Source of the DNA: Methanosarcina barkeri str. Wiesmoor
GTDB lineage: Archaea > Halobacteriota > Methanosarcinia > Methanosarcinales > Methanosarcinaceae
Direction: 5' to 3'
NCBI RefSeq assembly: GCF_000969985.1
Contig: NZ_CP009526.1
Span: forward strand, 4,340,001 to 4,404,000
DNA length: 64,000 nt
This document shows, one piece after another, positions 18,666-28,757 of the stretch. A program made the position numbers and the translations under genes. Within the stretch, counting starts at the first letter, position 1, and every line of letters starts with the position of its first letter. Under the pieces are notes generated by a model. It ran no database searches. It was not told the origin of the DNA and saw nothing but the letters and a program-made list of their open reading frames with translations.

Positions 18666-18932
18666 ATGGTCAAATTTGCTCACCTGCTCGTACTTTCAGT
18701 CTTAATTGTTTGGCTTGCAGGATCCGGTTGTGTCGGGGACAGCACATCTGAAGTAAAAGGATCAAAAGCAAATCCAGACATTGCTGAGATACAGAATGGC
18801 AAAACAGCTGAAGATCTTGAAATGGGGACTATGCAGGCCGAAATCCAGGAGCTTGATTCTGAGATAAAAGATCTTGATGACTTGCTTGTGAACGCAAGTC
18901 TTGAAGAAGAGATAGTAATTGAAGAACTGTGA
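18666..18932 (+). CDS. Small lipoprotein
   Basis: ATG 18666 follows GGAGG by six bases; the frame could also begin at TTG 18651, which overlaps the end of the preceding gene, but the ribosome-binding site decides for ATG. The 88-residue product has a signal peptide with a lipobox-like LAGSGC, after which the mature chain is very acidic with a coiled-coil segment (EIQELDSEIKDLDDLL). It is presumably anchored at the outer face of the membrane and co-transcribed with the preceding exported protein. No known family. Confidence 0.6.
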   Translation: MVKFAHLLVLSVLIVWLAGSGCVGDSTSEVKGSKANPDIAEIQNGKTAEDLEMGTMQAEIQELDSEIKDLDDLLVNASLEEEIVIEEL

Positions 18933-19235
18933 AATGAAAAGGGGAGAAGTGAAAACTCTACTCTAAAGTAGTAAACGTATCTTTTATTGATTTATACTAC
19001 GAATCTGCTATTTTTGGGGGGTAAAATCACTTTCAAGATATATATCTCAAGGTTTACCTCAAAAGAGTTACTGGCATGAAATAGAAAAACACATTATTGA
19101 TCTTGATTTTTTCTGCCATAACTACTTTTCCCCTTTCAATTTTATTCACTACTGCATCAAGTTTGATACTGATTTTCCAAAAAGTGTTCGGGAACAGAGT
19201 TTTAAGAATGAAATCGATAAAAACACATCTGGATA
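18933..19235 (+). other. Spacer with a start-less reading frame
   Basis: From about 19015 to TAG at 19255-19257 one plus-strand frame is open (KSLSRYISQGLPQKSYWHEI and on, ending SGYYNVFL) but contains no ATG, GTG or TTG in a usable place. It overlaps the end of the ABM gene on the other strand. It could be a fragment of a lost gene. Nothing else is seen. Confidence 0.3.
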
Positions 19236-19526
19236 TTACAACGTTTTTCTGTAGACATTAACCTCAGTTTCTTTTTCAAGGTATTCTGAAAGTAGAGGGA
19301 ATATTTTCTTAAAATGACTGGAATTTAAATGCTGATCAAGGCTTTTTTCATCTTTCCACTCTTCTAAGAAAGTCATGACTCCTGAATTCTCCAGTTCCTG
19401 ATACAGGCCATAATCTATGCAGCCTTCATCTTTTAATGATGCTTCAACAAGACTTTTGCACAAACCCAGAAATTCCTGAACCTTTTCAGGCTTGACGTAA
19501 TTTTTTGCAACCACTCGTATTGTCAA
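19236..19526 (-). CDS. ABM-domain monooxygenase (YgiN-like)
   Basis: A 96-residue protein with the full antibiotic-biosynthesis-monooxygenase fold: MTIRVVAKNYVKPEKVQEFL, then GCIDYGLYQELENSG and FLEEWKDEKSLDQHLNSSHF. Members are dimeric ferredoxin-like proteins that oxidise quinols or other aromatic substrates without cofactor, or act as small-molecule binding proteins. It belongs to a local group of redox genes (two Isf, nitroreductase, HxlR). Substrate unknown. Confidence 0.85.
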   Translation of the reverse strand: MTIRVVAKNYVKPEKVQEFLGLCKSLVEASLKDEGCIDYGLYQELENSGVMTFLEEWKDEKSLDQHLNSSHFKKIFPLLSEYLEKETEVNVYRKTL

Positions 19527-19554
19527 TAAATCACCATCTTCTTAGCAAAAATTA

Positions 19555-19740
19555 TTTTCCTGAATTCCCATACTTTCCGTACTTCCCGTACTTCCTGTAC
19601 TTTCCGTACTTTCCATACTTTCCGTACTTTTCATACTTTCCGTACTTTTCATACTTTCCGTACATTTCATACTTTCCATACTTCCCACATTTCCCATACT
19701 TTCCATTCCCACATTTCCCATACTTTCCGTATTTTCCTTA
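19555..19740. repeat. 9-bp tandem repeat (gaaagtacg type)
   Basis: On the minus strand the unit gaaagtacg/gaaagtatg/aaaagtacg repeats in register, with shorter irregular gggaatg units at the upstream end. A minus-strand frame across it would encode Glu-Ser-Thr/Met repeats (ESTESMKST), but the frame (19542-19796) lacks a convincing start and is treated as repeat. The array lies just upstream of the ABM gene. Confidence 0.85.
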
Positions 19741-19954
19741 GTATCTCTCTGTCGAGAACCTGGTTTGAGAAAGTCTCTTACGTTTTCCACATTCAACAGA
19801 TATCCGGAAACGGGATTTATTTTTCAAAAAAAGGTATTAACAGACAAATTTAGCTTCTGTAAGAGCCTTTTAGCAGATTCAACTCTTTGAACAGCTCTAT
19901 TTTGTTATCCTTCTTTTGATACAATATAAATTTTATATTACCTGCCTTACAGCT

Positions 19955-20479
19955 TCATTCTCTTCTCTGACCGTACTTATTGTGATAGATTTTTGTTTTA
20001 TCAAACCTATCCTGAGGGCCTGGTTTCTGGTCAGGATAACCTAACGGTACAAAAGCTAGAGGAATTACATGTTCAGGCAGTTCAAAGGCTTTCCTGAAAC
20101 CTTCAACTCTGTCCTTCATAGGATAAATCCCTGTCCAGACTGCCCCAAGCCCTGCGTCGTGAGCTGCAAGCAGAAGGTTCTGGGTAGCTGCCGAGCAGTC
20201 CTGAACCCAGAATCCTGGAGCCTTTTCAAGTGTTGTATCCCCACAGACAAGAATTGCAAGAGGAGCTTCCCTGCACATGCCTGCATAGGGGCTGAAAGTG
20301 GGAATTTCGTCAAGGAGCTTCCTGTCATCGATAACAATAAAGATCCAGGGCTGGGCATTGACCGCTGATGGAGCACTCATTGCGGCCCTGAGCAGTTCGG
20401 CAACAAGTTCCCTCGGAACGGGCCTGTCAGTGTATTTTCGAATGCTTCGGCGAGTGTGGATTGCTTCAAGAGTTTCCAT
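19955..20479 (-). CDS. Nitroreductase-family FMN protein
   Basis: A 174-residue member of the nitroreductase family, FMN-dependent NAD(P)H oxidoreductases. The N-terminal IHTRRSIRKYTDRPVP and SAPSAVNAQPWIFIVI bind FMN; GLGAVWTGIYP and PLGYPDQ are the conserved C-terminal blocks. AGGAGGGG lies just before the ATG. Typical substrates are nitro compounds, quinones or flavins. It sits between the ABM gene and the second Isf gene on the same strand, but with tandem repeats in both gaps. Confidence 0.92.
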   Translation of the reverse strand: METLEAIHTRRSIRKYTDRPVPRELVAELLRAAMSAPSAVNAQPWIFIVIDDRKLLDEIPTFSPYAGMCREAPLAILVCGDTTLEKAPGFWVQDCSAATQNLLLAAHDAGLGAVWTGIYPMKDRVEGFRKAFELPEHVIPLAFVPLGYPDQKPGPQDRFDKTKIYHNKYGQRRE

Positions 20480-20550
20480 ATGAGACCCCTCCTATTCATT
20501 CCTGAAAGATCTGGGCGAGAAGATTTCACCCCAGTTTTTTCGCGCCCTAT

Positions 20551-20634
20551 TTTACTTTCTTCCCGTTTTTTACTTTCTTCCCGTTTTTTACTTTCTTCCC
20601 GTTTTTTACTTTCCGGTTTTTTACTTTCCGGTTT
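20551..20634. repeat. 18-bp and 15-bp tandem repeats
   Basis: Three copies of tttactttcttcccgttt are followed by two copies of the shortened tttactttccggttt. The array lies between the Isf gene (its downstream side) and the nitroreductase start, where the promoter of the latter would be. Confidence 0.88.
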
Positions 20635-20667
20635 TTTAGTTCCAGATGTTATTATAATTTATTTTAT

Positions 20668-21225
20668 TCATTTGAACAGGTTAAGACCTGCGTTTTTCGC
20701 TTTTTCCATAAGCTCGATATTACCCTTGACCTCTCCCGGAGCGTGATAGCCAACTCCTACAAGAACATCCTTTACTTCTGCCTGCATGAAGCCAGAAACT
20801 TGACCTTTAAACTCCTCGTAGACCCCTTTGAAAGCTGCCGGGTCAGGAGCACCCTGAGTTCCTACAATCACAGCTTTTTTCCCTGCAGGGAGACGGGGAG
20901 AGAAGTCTGCATTTATAAGAGAGTAGCAACGGTCAAGGAAAAGCCGCATCTGGCCTGTAAACTGGCCAAAGTAAATTGGAGAGCCAAAAACAACTCCATC
21001 TGCTGATGTAAGCTCCTCGAATACTTCCGTAAGATCATCTTCAAGTTTGCACTTGTCATGGCCCTTACAATAGTCACAGCCCTGGCACCCTTTGTAATTC
21101 ATCTCGTTGAGAATAAATGTCCGGGTTTCAGCACCTGCTTCTGCCGCACCTTCCAGGACCTGCTGGACAAGAATATTCGTATTTCCGTTCTTTCGGGGGC
21201 TTCCTACAATACCTATAACTTTCAT
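20668..21225 (-). CDS. Iron-sulfur flavoprotein (Isf family), second copy
   Basis: A 185-residue flavodoxin-fold protein with GSPRKNGNT for FMN and C47, C50, C53, C59 in a C-x2-C-x2-C-x5-C cluster motif. It differs from the copy at 16447 in the last spacing and overall sequence, so it is a separate paralogue. The ATG at 21225 is chosen over GTG 21234 because AAGGCG lies eight bases upstream of the former. It is divergent from the HxlR regulator gene, which probably controls it. Confidence 0.88.
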   Translation of the reverse strand: MKVIGIVGSPRKNGNTNILVQQVLEGAAEAGAETRTFILNEMNYKGCQGCDYCKGHDKCKLEDDLTEVFEELTSADGVVFGSPIYFGQFTGQMRLFLDRCYSLINADFSPRLPAGKKAVIVGTQGAPDPAAFKGVYEEFKGQVSGFMQAEVKDVLVGVGYHAPGEVKGNIELMEKAKNAGLNLFK

Positions 21226-21264
21226 TCTATTCACGCCTTTTAATTTTTGTAAACTAAGCTTAAC

Positions 21265-21309
21265 TTAGACCTACACCTGAATTGGGGTATAACCGGAGTT
21301 GAGGTCTAA
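21265..21309. promoter_or_regulatory. Inverted repeat between isf and hxlR
   Basis: ttagacct (21265-21272) and aggtctaa (21302-21309) are perfect inverted repeats separated by 29 bases, 40-85 bases upstream of the isf start. Being in the divergent gap, it is a candidate operator for the HxlR protein or the edge of a promoter structure. A TATA-like ttatatacc for hxlR lies at 21420-21428. Confidence 0.45.
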
Positions 21310-21478
21310 ACTGAGTTTCATTTTCTTTGAATTTATACTGGATCAATTTTTCAATTGATGCCAGATTTTTCTTTATTTAAGAAAATGTATTTATTGATAT
21401 CTGATTTGCAGTAACTATACTTATATACCATACATGCAATCCGGGTACTAACTAACAAAATGGATACTATGTGAGCAT

Positions 21479-21847
21479 ATGGTAAGTGAAGTACGGAATA
21501 ACAGACATTACCAGTGTCCTGTGGAAGCAACCCTGGAGGTAATTGGAGGCAAATGGAAGCCTATTATCCTCTGGCAGTTGAGGACAGAAAAATTAAGGTT
21601 TTCAGGACTCCAGCAAAGCATGCAGGGCATTTCACCCAAGATGCTTACGAAACAGCTCAGGGAACTCGAAGAAGACGGGCTTATTCTCAGGGAAGTTTAT
21701 CCTGAAATCCCACCCAGGGTTGAGTACTCACTAACCGAATTCGGAAAGACTGTGCTTCCGGTCCTGGACGCTCTCTGCAAATGGGGAATTGAGTATCTTG
21801 GAAGAGAATGCCTACTGGATAAGCAATCGCTTAATGATAGATCGTGA
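21479..21847 (+). CDS. HxlR-family transcriptional regulator
   Basis: A 122-residue winged-helix regulator: CPVEATLEVIGGKWKPIILWQL, then LQQSMQGISPKMLTKQLRELEEDGLI and VEYSLTEFGKTVLPVLDAL are hallmark HxlR blocks. C13 occupies the position of the redox- or aldehyde-sensing cysteine known from bacterial relatives such as HypR. It is divergent from an Isf gene, a common HxlR arrangement, suggesting control of that flavoprotein in response to oxidants or electrophiles. Confidence 0.92.
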   Translation: MVSEVRNNRHYQCPVEATLEVIGGKWKPIILWQLRTEKLRFSGLQQSMQGISPKMLTKQLRELEEDGLILREVYPEIPPRVEYSLTEFGKTVLPVLDALCKWGIEYLGRECLLDKQSLNDRS

Positions 21848-22167
21848 CATCGGGAATAAGTTCGGACAAAAATCTACAAACAACGCCCACGCAACAAGTA
21901 AAAGTAAACCTTCTTCCTGTATCTTAATGCTAGTATTGAATTTTAAATGTTAGTATTGAATTCTGCTTTTATCTGGAAAATCTAAAGCATCAGAAAGACC
22001 TAAAGCATTAGAACATAGACTGACACTGAGCAAATTTAAAATTGGAAATAATATTTCTTTACCAATATTTTCAGAAACATTGAAACTTTTGAAAGTTAAT
22101 ATATTAATCATCGGCAGATAAGAAAGTCACTGAATCATTGTAAATCGGGAAATCCCAGGTTAAACGT
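21848..22167. other. Spacer with short direct repeats
   Basis: Contains a direct repeat of tgttagtattgaatt-like sequence at about 21930-21962 and a repeat of ctaaagcat at about 21983 and 22000. A TATA-like aatatattaatc near 22098 may serve the helicase gene. No gene seen. Confidence 0.4.
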
Positions 22168-24489
22168 ATGACGCAAAAGAACGGATATATGCGGTATTTT
22201 ACGAAACAGAGTTGCTACCCTAACCAGGCAGAAGCCATGGAGAAGATCCACTCGGCTCTCCTGAACGAAAAAACCGTACTCTTTGAAGGAGCATGTGGAA
22301 CAGGCAAGACTTTAAGTGCACTTGCTCCTGCACTGAGTGTGGGGAAAAAACTCAATAAGGTCGTTATTATAGTCACTAATGTCCATCAGCAGATGGTTCA
22401 ATTTATAAATGAGGCAAGAGAGATTTCCCGGGATAACGACATAAAAACAATTGTTTTCAAGGGCAAGGCTTCGATGTGCCCCAAAAATCTCGATTACGAA
22501 GAATGCAGGCTCAAAGGAGAAAATACCTATGACCTCCTTGACCTTGAGCGGGAAATTTCTTCAAAAGAAAAAGAGCTCAAGGATGCCTATGAGAAATACA
22601 AACGAACAAAAGATCCTGCTCTTTATTCCCTGAGAACTGAGCTTGAAAAAGAACTCGAAGAAACTAAGAAAAAATCTCGGGCTTTGAGGAATAATTCCTG
22701 CCTGGAGTTATATGAAGTCCTGAAATTTGAAGGTAACGAATTTTCCAACTGGCTTTTTTCCGACGTAAGAAGCCCGGAAGAAATCCTGGAGTATGCCGAA
22801 GACCGGGATATGTGCGGGTATGAACTGCTGAAAAAAGAACTCAAAAACGCCGAACTTCTAATCTGCAATTTTCATCATGTCCTTAGTGCCGAAATTTTCA
22901 TGATGCTGCTTAAATGGCTTGAACGAGATCCTGAAGATGTTATTCTGATTTTTGACGAAGCACATAATATTGAGGCATCTGCCCGTTCCCACTCTTCAAC
23001 AATGCTCTCGGAACTGACTATTGAAAAAGCTCTTTCGGAAGTAGGTGAGACTCCTGAATCTGACAATTCCCTTATGTTAGGAAAAGAAACTGACTCAGGA
23101 GGTGGCATTCCCCTTGACCAGGACTATGCGGCTAGACTATATGCAAAAAAGCTGTTTACCTGCCTCCTTACCGCTCTCAGGGATACATATGCTGCAAAAT
23201 TGAAGTTCGGGGAAAGAAACAGGCTTGGAAAACACTGGCAGGACATTAAGATCAGCGACCCTTATGAGCGCTTTGACATCCTGAAAGCTCGCTTTTTGCG
23301 AGAAGCGATGAAGGAAGGCTTTGCAGATGAAGAAAAAGTCCTCACAAGGCTGCGGGAGATTGGCGAGTTTGGAGGAAGGCTGGAAGAGATTTATGCGGAA
23401 AATTACAAAAAAGGGCTTCTTGCAGTTCCGAAACGTTCCCAGATCCGGTATGTTGCAGACTTTTTATCCTCTTACCTCGTACTTTCGGACAGGCAAAACT
23501 ACTATCCAATTCTGAATGTGCGCAGAGATTTCAAAAGCGATAGAATAGCCGGCAGGATTGAGCTTTTCACATGCATTCCTAAAAACGTGACTCAGCCTCT
23601 GTTTGATTCCATTTATGCAGCAGTACTCATGTCAGCTACACTCCGACCCTTCGAAATGATAAAATCCACGCTTGGCATCTCAAGGGAAGTGGAAGAGATT
23701 TCCTATAGTACGACCTTTCCCAGGGAAAGGAGGCTTACACTTGCGGTTTCCATTCCTCCGCTTTTTGCAAAGAACCGTGACAGCCCGGAAACGCTTGAGA
23801 GCATTAAAGAAGCCCTGCTTGCAGCTACTGTTGCATCGCCAGGAAACGTGATTATTTACTTCCAGAGCTATGCTGAAGCACTCCGCTATACTAAACTCCT
23901 TGAACCTGAACTTTCTATTCCTATTTTCCTTGATGAGACAGGGGTTTCAGCCCAGGAAATCCGAAAGAAGTTTTTCAAAATCGGAGAGCAGGGAGGAAAA
24001 GCCTTACTTATAACCTATCTCTGGGGAACATTGAGTGAAGGTGTTGATTTCAGAGATTCCAGGGGCAGGACCGTGATTATAGTGGGAATCGGATATCCGG
24101 CCCTAAATGACCGAATCAAGGCTGTCGAATCTGCTTATGATGAAGTTTTCGGCTGTGGTGAAGGCTGGGAGTTTGCAGTTCAGGTGCCTACAATCAGGAA
24201 GGTCAGACAGGCAATGGGAAGGATAGTGCGTTCTCCAGACGACTATGGAGTAAGAATTCTCCTTGATTCTCGCTACCAGGGCTCTCAGGTACGTAAACTC
24301 GGTAAATTTTCAGTTTTTGATTATTTCCCGCCTGAAGAAAAGAGGGAGTTCATCGACATTGCACCCAAGGATGTGGGAAGTATCGTGAAAGAATTTTTTG
24401 CACACGTCACGCATAGTAATCTCGAAAATGAATCGAAGTCCCAGACTTCAAGTCGTGTGGGTTTCGGAAGCCTTGCTGAAAAGCTTTGA
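22168..24489 (+). CDS. XPD/Rad3-type Fe-S DNA helicase
   Basis: A 773-residue superfamily 2 helicase that unwinds DNA 5' to 3' using ATP. Walker A is GACGTGKT at 41-48 and the Walker B box DEAH at 263-266. Four cysteines, C104, C113, C178 and C216, lie between them as in the [4Fe-4S] domain of XPD. C-terminal helicase motifs include SEGVDFRDSRGRTVIIVGIGYP and QAMGRIVRSPDDYG. A long charged insert (about 120-175) falls within the Fe-S domain. A role in repair is inferred from the family; DinG-like activity is an alternative. Confidence 0.93.
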   Translation: MTQKNGYMRYFTKQSCYPNQAEAMEKIHSALLNEKTVLFEGACGTGKTLSALAPALSVGKKLNKVVIIVTNVHQQMVQFINEAREISRDNDIKTIVFKGKASMCPKNLDYEECRLKGENTYDLLDLEREISSKEKELKDAYEKYKRTKDPALYSLRTELEKELEETKKKSRALRNNSCLELYEVLKFEGNEFSNWLFSDVRSPEEILEYAEDRDMCGYELLKKELKNAELLICNFHHVLSAEIFMMLLKWLERDPEDVILIFDEAHNIEASARSHSSTMLSELTIEKALSEVGETPESDNSLMLGKETDSGGGIPLDQDYAARLYAKKLFTCLLTALRDTYAAKLKFGERNRLGKHWQDIKISDPYERFDILKARFLREAMKEGFADEEKVLTRLREIGEFGGRLEEIYAENYKKGLLAVPKRSQIRYVADFLSSYLVLSDRQNYYPILNVRRDFKSDRIAGRIELFTCIPKNVTQPLFDSIYAAVLMSATLRPFEMIKSTLGISREVEEISYSTTFPRERRLTLAVSIPPLFAKNRDSPETLESIKEALLAATVASPGNVIIYFQSYAEALRYTKLLEPELSIPIFLDETGVSAQEIRKKFFKIGEQGGKALLITYLWGTLSEGVDFRDSRGRTVIIVGIGYPALNDRIKAVESAYDEVFGCGEGWEFAVQVPTIRKVRQAMGRIVRSPDDYGVRILLDSRYQGSQVRKLGKFSVFDYFPPEEKREFIDIAPKDVGSIVKEFFAHVTHSNLENESKSQTSSRVGFGSLAEKL

Positions 24490-24563
24490 AACCCTTTTGA
24501 ATTAATCAAAAAAGTTAAACGATTTGAAATAACGGTTTGAAATAACGGTGTGAACTGTTTGAT

Positions 24564-24881
24564 ATGTTAAACCTACTTAGAACTCGATACCAGTGCATTG
24601 ATTCCAAATTATCTTGCTTGCAGTGCCAGCATCAGCTTACAGTTAAAATGCATGGGGATAAAAGCGAAAATCATATACTAATGAAGTATTCTTCAAATGA
24701 AGCGAAGAAATTAGCCTTTAATGATTTAGGATCAGACGCTACTAACAAGGTTATGAAGTTGGCTAAAGATAAGCATATGACTATTAACAGGAACGTTGAT
24801 AGCGTGGCCCTTGAAATACGCGCGCATGCTTTCTGTTATTGGGCCCACATTTTGAGGGATAGTGCAAATCCAGCGGATTAG
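24564..24881 (+). CDS. Hypothetical protein
   Basis: A 105-residue frame whose true start is uncertain: ATG at 24564, 24651 or 24681 are all possible and none has a clear ribosome-binding site. The better-looking part begins MKYSSNEAKKLAFNDLGSDA and ends HAFCYWAHILRDSANPAD; it is helical and charged. No family recognised. A 29-residue frame follows after three bases, so the two may be one decayed gene or a small operon. Confidence 0.35.
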   Translation: MLNLLRTRYQCIDSKLSCLQCQHQLTVKMHGDKSENHILMKYSSNEAKKLAFNDLGSDATNKVMKLAKDKHMTINRNVDSVALEIRAHAFCYWAHILRDSANPAD

Positions 24882-24884
24882 ATT

Positions 24885-24974
24885 ATGTCTGAAAGTAATT
24901 ATGGTTGGATATCCAGTTTTTTAAAAAGCTTACCTTCCAGATTTAGAGGTATAGTGCACAACTTTATTGACTAA
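24885..24974 (+). CDS. Possible 29-residue peptide
   Basis: MSESNYGWISSFLKSLPSRF and nine further residues, starting three bases after the previous stop. It has an amphipathic look. No clear ribosome-binding site and no known relative. Confidence 0.25.
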   Translation: MSESNYGWISSFLKSLPSRFRGIVHNFID

Positions 24975-25266
24975 CACTCACAAAATTTACATCATCTTTA
25001 AATTGAATGGGAAACTCTCATTCTCATCTCAATTTACTTTTTACTCTGATATCTTAGAGCCTATCCCAGAAGTCAGTGATGCATGTTGAAAAGTTAATAG
25101 GAATTACACACTTGAAGTACAAAATCCATAGCATTAAACCTTTAACCACACTTTCCGGAGTAAAATTTCTGAGTTTGACATTTTTTAAATCATGCACTTA
25201 CTATTTATAAAATCTTTCACACAGATTCATCTTTTTCTTTATTGAATTAGTGGTTGGAACAGTAGC
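24975..25266. other. Spacer with insertion-sequence relics
   Basis: ttagagcctatccc at 25054-25067 matches the outer end and flanking TTA of the IS5-family element at 62209 (gagcctatccgaaaa), so it may be a solitary end. On the minus strand around 25121-25148 is a segment related to 41378-41410 and 60710-60750 (consensus gttaaaggtttaatgct). No gene is seen. Confidence 0.4.
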
Positions 25267-25380
25267 GTGAAAAAAACTCCATTGTTTGCGGTGGAATTTA
25301 CCAGCACAGATTTTTATCTGAAATTAAATATAAAAAGTTTTAACCTGAGAGTTTCAGGTTATGAGCCCTTAATTCAGATC

Positions 25381-26859
25381 TCAGGTCCTGCAAACTTCAC
25401 TCTTTCTGAGCCAGTCAATATCGGACTGGTACAGGAGCCTGAGGTCTTTAAGCCCGAGCTTCAGCATGGCAAGCCTGCTGACTCCAAGCCCCCAGGCAAG
25501 GACAGGGTCTTTAATCCCTAAAGGTTCACTAACTTCTCTTCTAAAAACGCCTGCCCCTCCAAGTTCAACCCAACCCAGGCCGTCAACATAAACCTCAGGT
25601 TCCACACTTGGTTCGGTATATGGGAAATATCCGGGACGGAAGCGGACTTCTTCGAACCCCATCCTGTGGTAGAATTCTGCCAGTAAGCCGAGCAGGTCTG
25701 CAAAAGACATATTCTTGTCCATTACAACTCCTTCAAGCTGCTCGAACTCCGGAGTATGAGTAGGGTCAATGGTTTCCCTGCGGTAAGCTCTGTCAATGCA
25801 GAAAGCTTTTACAGGTGATTTGGGGTGGTCAGCTAGATACTTGACAGTAACAGATGTTGTATGGGTTCTCAGCACATTGCGTCTTGAAAGTTCCTTATCC
25901 CAGGCTCCACCCCAGCCGCAGGAATCGATATCTCCTCCATGCTCGTGCATTGCAGCAACCTTCTCGAAGTACTCAGTGGGGAGCTCGCAGGTGCTGTTAA
26001 GGTGGAAGGTATCCTGCATATCTCTTGCAGGGTGGTCCTGAGGTTGGAAGAGGGCATCGAAGTTCCAGAAAGAACTCTGGATGATCCCGCCTTTAATCTC
26101 GGCAAACCCCATTTCCAGGAAGATCTGACGCATCTGCTCTATAAGGCGCCTGTAAGGATGGATCTTGGCTCCGTAAAGGGATTTGGGCGTAATATCAAGA
26201 CGGTAAGGCCTGAACTTCTTGTCCTTCCAGGCCCCGCTCTTCAGTAACTCGGGTGTGAGCTGAGCAATTTCCTCTTCAAGGACAAGACCCTGGGTAGCAA
26301 GCGCATTTCCTGCGTCAGTTATGGAAACAGTCCTGAACTTTTCTTCGTGTTTTATGACAAGTTTACGCTTAAGCAAGTCCTTTATTGTTCCCTGGTCGGA
26401 CCCGATCTCTTCAAGGGTTTTTGCTTTGCCTGTGAAAGCTGCAAGGGTTTCTTCATCTTTTCCTGCATTCACTTTTCCCGATGGCACCATTACCCCATTT
26501 TCAATTTTTGCCCATCCCTTTTTTACGAGCCAACCGGTTGCAATCCCTACCATTTTTGGAGAGAAATGGCCCCTCAGCTCTTCAAGCGAGGTAGGTTTTT
26601 TCAGGAAGTCAATAATCTGGCGTTCCGGAAGCCCGGTTTTTGTATATTCCGTCCCTTCCTTTGTAAGAGAATAACGTTCGAGCATCTTTTCGGAAACCGA
26701 AACCAGCCCTTTTTCCTCAAGCATGAAAGCTGCCTGCATTGCCGCATCCACCTGCAACCCTGATTTTTCCTCCAACCTTTCGGGAGAAGCAGATCCTATT
26801 TCCTCAAGGGCAAGCAAGACCTTTTTCTCGTTGATTGTGAGATTGTCCTGAATACTCAT
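25381..26859 (-). CDS. pheS: Phenylalanyl-tRNA synthetase alpha subunit
   Basis: PheS is the catalytic subunit of the class II PheRS heterotetramer. The 492-residue archaeal form has N-terminal winged-helix domains (roughly 1-200) for tRNA contact, then the core with motif 2 around [10 protein letters not shown]-like [40 protein letters not shown], and motif 3 [13 protein letters not shown] with [13 protein letters not shown]. Length is normal. It ends 1 kb or so from trpS on the same strand; the spacer between them suggests separate promoters. pheT is not in the window. Confidence 0.96.
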
Positions 26860-26997
26860 ATATGATCACTTCCTGACGTTCCTGATAATATTAAGAGTTT
26901 GATAAATTTATAACTGATTATTTTTATAAAATTCGCCTTGTAAAATTATTTTTTGTGAATTTATTTGGTAAATCTACTTTGCAAAAGTTACTTTGTA

Positions 26998-27042
26998 ATT
27001 TACTTTTTGTAAAGTTACTTTTTGTAAAGTTACTTTTTGCAA
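26998..27042. repeat. 15-bp tandem repeat at the trpS 3' end
   Basis: Three units of the form agttactttttgtaa (the last with gcaa) lie across the trpS stop codon and its downstream side. Looser copies extend to about 26960. Confidence 0.7.
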
Positions 27043-28451
27043 ATTATTTTATATTCATCGAGGTGTTCCCTTGCAAGTTCCCGCTTTTCCTGATGGTCTT
27101 TGAGGAACTCGTACATCTTCTCGGCCGCAAGCTGTTTGCATGAACCGCACATCCTGGTTCCTGAGACACATTCCTGCCTGATTTCCAGTAACTCCTCATC
27201 GTCCCCAAGCAGGTGGAAGAGCATCAGTTCGAACACTGAACATTCATCGGGTTTTCCGCCAAGTTTTTTCTGTTCTTCCAGGGTCACACAGCCGCCGGTC
27301 TTTGCCCTCTTTACTTTTTTTGCGCCTTCTTTCGGGTCGTCAGTAAGAGCAATATAACTGTCAGGGATGCTGCTCGACATCTTTCCTCCCTGCAGCCCGC
27401 TCATGAAGCGATGATAGGTAGATGCAGGAGGAATGAAAGCATAGCCTTCGAACTCAGCGGCTACTTCAGCTACAATCTCATCCAGTATTTTTCGGGTGAG
27501 TATCATTTCACTGGCGGATTTAGAGACATCTTTAAGCTCGGCCGTGAAGTATTTCTTTTTCTCAGGCTGGTTTATTTGCGAAACAAATCTTTCCAGGAAC
27601 GGATAGTCGGGAGTTTGAAGTACGTCCAGGTGCTCTTCATAGAGTTTCACTTTACCTGGAATGCGTTTTTTAAGCTCCTGTAAAGCTTGCTTTGGGGCAC
27701 CCTTGCCGCGCACGCTCAGGTATTTCCAGCCGTTTGCATTTTCTCTCTCTTCTACCCTGAACATGCTCATCTTGCCTGCAAGCCCTCTTGTAAGGCGGAG
27801 GTGAGGGTCCTGGTCAGGTCCTACAGGCACCACAACCGGTTTTGGCCCCCCAAATTCTTCAAGCTGGGGCTGGAGAATATCGGCAGCCTGAGTTGCTACA
27901 CTGATCATATGGGATAGGTTTGTCTCTCCTGAAAAACCATAGATTGCACTCAGTTCCGAGAAATTGACCTTGACCCCGAGTTCAAATGCCAGGTCTTTTA
28001 CGCTTTCACAGCCTGACTGAAAGTAAATAAGGCCATCGGGCTTAAAACCGAGAGCGATAAGACTTAGTATATATTCTTCCACTCCGATTTCCCTGCATTT
28101 CTGCCAGGAAAAACCGCGTACTGAGAAAGCCTCTCTATCCGCAATCCCAACAAAAGCTGACGCTCCCATTTGCTGGTGCCAGATAATCTGGTCCATAACC
28201 ATCTTGTGCCCGAGGTGAACCTTTCCTGAAGGCATAAAACCGTCCATAACCGAAAAAGGGGCACCTGTCCTCATGGCCTCTGCAATTTGTTCGTAATCAC
28301 GGTGCCCGAAGATAACTCTTCTCCGCATATACATATGTGGAGAGGGGATTTCAGGAAGCATATTATCAAATGGAGAAATCCCGAATTCTTCGAATAACTT
28401 GGAATAATCATTAATCTCGCTTGAACTCCATGGGTCAAGTTTATTAGTCAT
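27030..28451 (-). CDS. trpS: Tryptophanyl-tRNA synthetase
   Basis: A class I synthetase that charges tRNA-Trp. The start at 28451 ([20 protein letters not shown]) is chosen because GAGGG sits before it; a longer frame to 28679 has no such site. The signature HLGH in [11 protein letters not shown] and KMSSS in [10 protein letters not shown] correspond to HIGH and KMSKS. The protein is the archaeal/eukaryotic type, about 473 residues, with a Cys-containing segment [15 protein letters not shown] near the C-terminus that could bind metal. Confidence 0.95.
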   Translation of the reverse strand: MTNKLDPWSSSEINDYSKLFEEFGISPFDNMLPEIPSPHMYMRRRVIFGHRDYEQIAEAMRTGAPFSVMDGFMPSGKVHLGHKMVMDQIIWHQQMGASAFVGIADREAFSVRGFSWQKCREIGVEEYILSLIALGFKPDGLIYFQSGCESVKDLAFELGVKVNFSELSAIYGFSGETNLSHMISVATQAADILQPQLEEFGGPKPVVVPVGPDQDPHLRLTRGLAGKMSMFRVEERENANGWKYLSVRGKGAPKQALQELKKRIPGKVKLYEEHLDVLQTPDYPFLERFVSQINQPEKKKYFTAELKDVSKSASEMILTRKILDEIVAEVAAEFEGYAFIPPASTYHRFMSGLQGGKMSSSIPDSYIALTDDPKEGAKKVKRAKTGGCVTLEEQKKLGGKPDECSVFELMLFHLLGDDEELLEIRQECVSGTRMCGSCKQLAAEKMYEFLKDHQEKRELAREHLDEYKIICKK

Positions 28452-28757
28452 AAAGTCCCTCGTTGGCTGCCGATTTTCTGGGAAAAGCCTCAGGCAGGCA
28501 GCTTTCTCTTGCTGAAAATAATTAAATACATGAATGCAGTTCCAGCTAAACTGCTCTTTAAAAATACGTGCTAATATGTAAATGTTTATCTTCGGGAAGA
28601 CGGTTCCGGACTCACACCGGTTTTCCAGAGGTACGAGGCTTTTAACTCTTCTTGTTTGCCATATCCCAACTAAAAGCAAGTTAAAAGGAATATAAACGTA
28701 CCAGAGAAAAACGCTAGAGAAAATTCTGTAAAAGAATATCCTATAACTTATTCTTTT

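Noticed and set aside
19542-19796. 84-codon minus-strand frame with Glu-Ser-Met/Thr repeats
   Set aside because: It is created by a 9-base tandem repeat that keeps frame by length alone; no ribosome-binding site or non-repetitive conserved part.
25267-25521. 84-codon plus-strand frame overlapping the pheS 3' end
   Set aside because: More than half is antisense to pheS; there is no ribosome-binding site and no recognisable domain.
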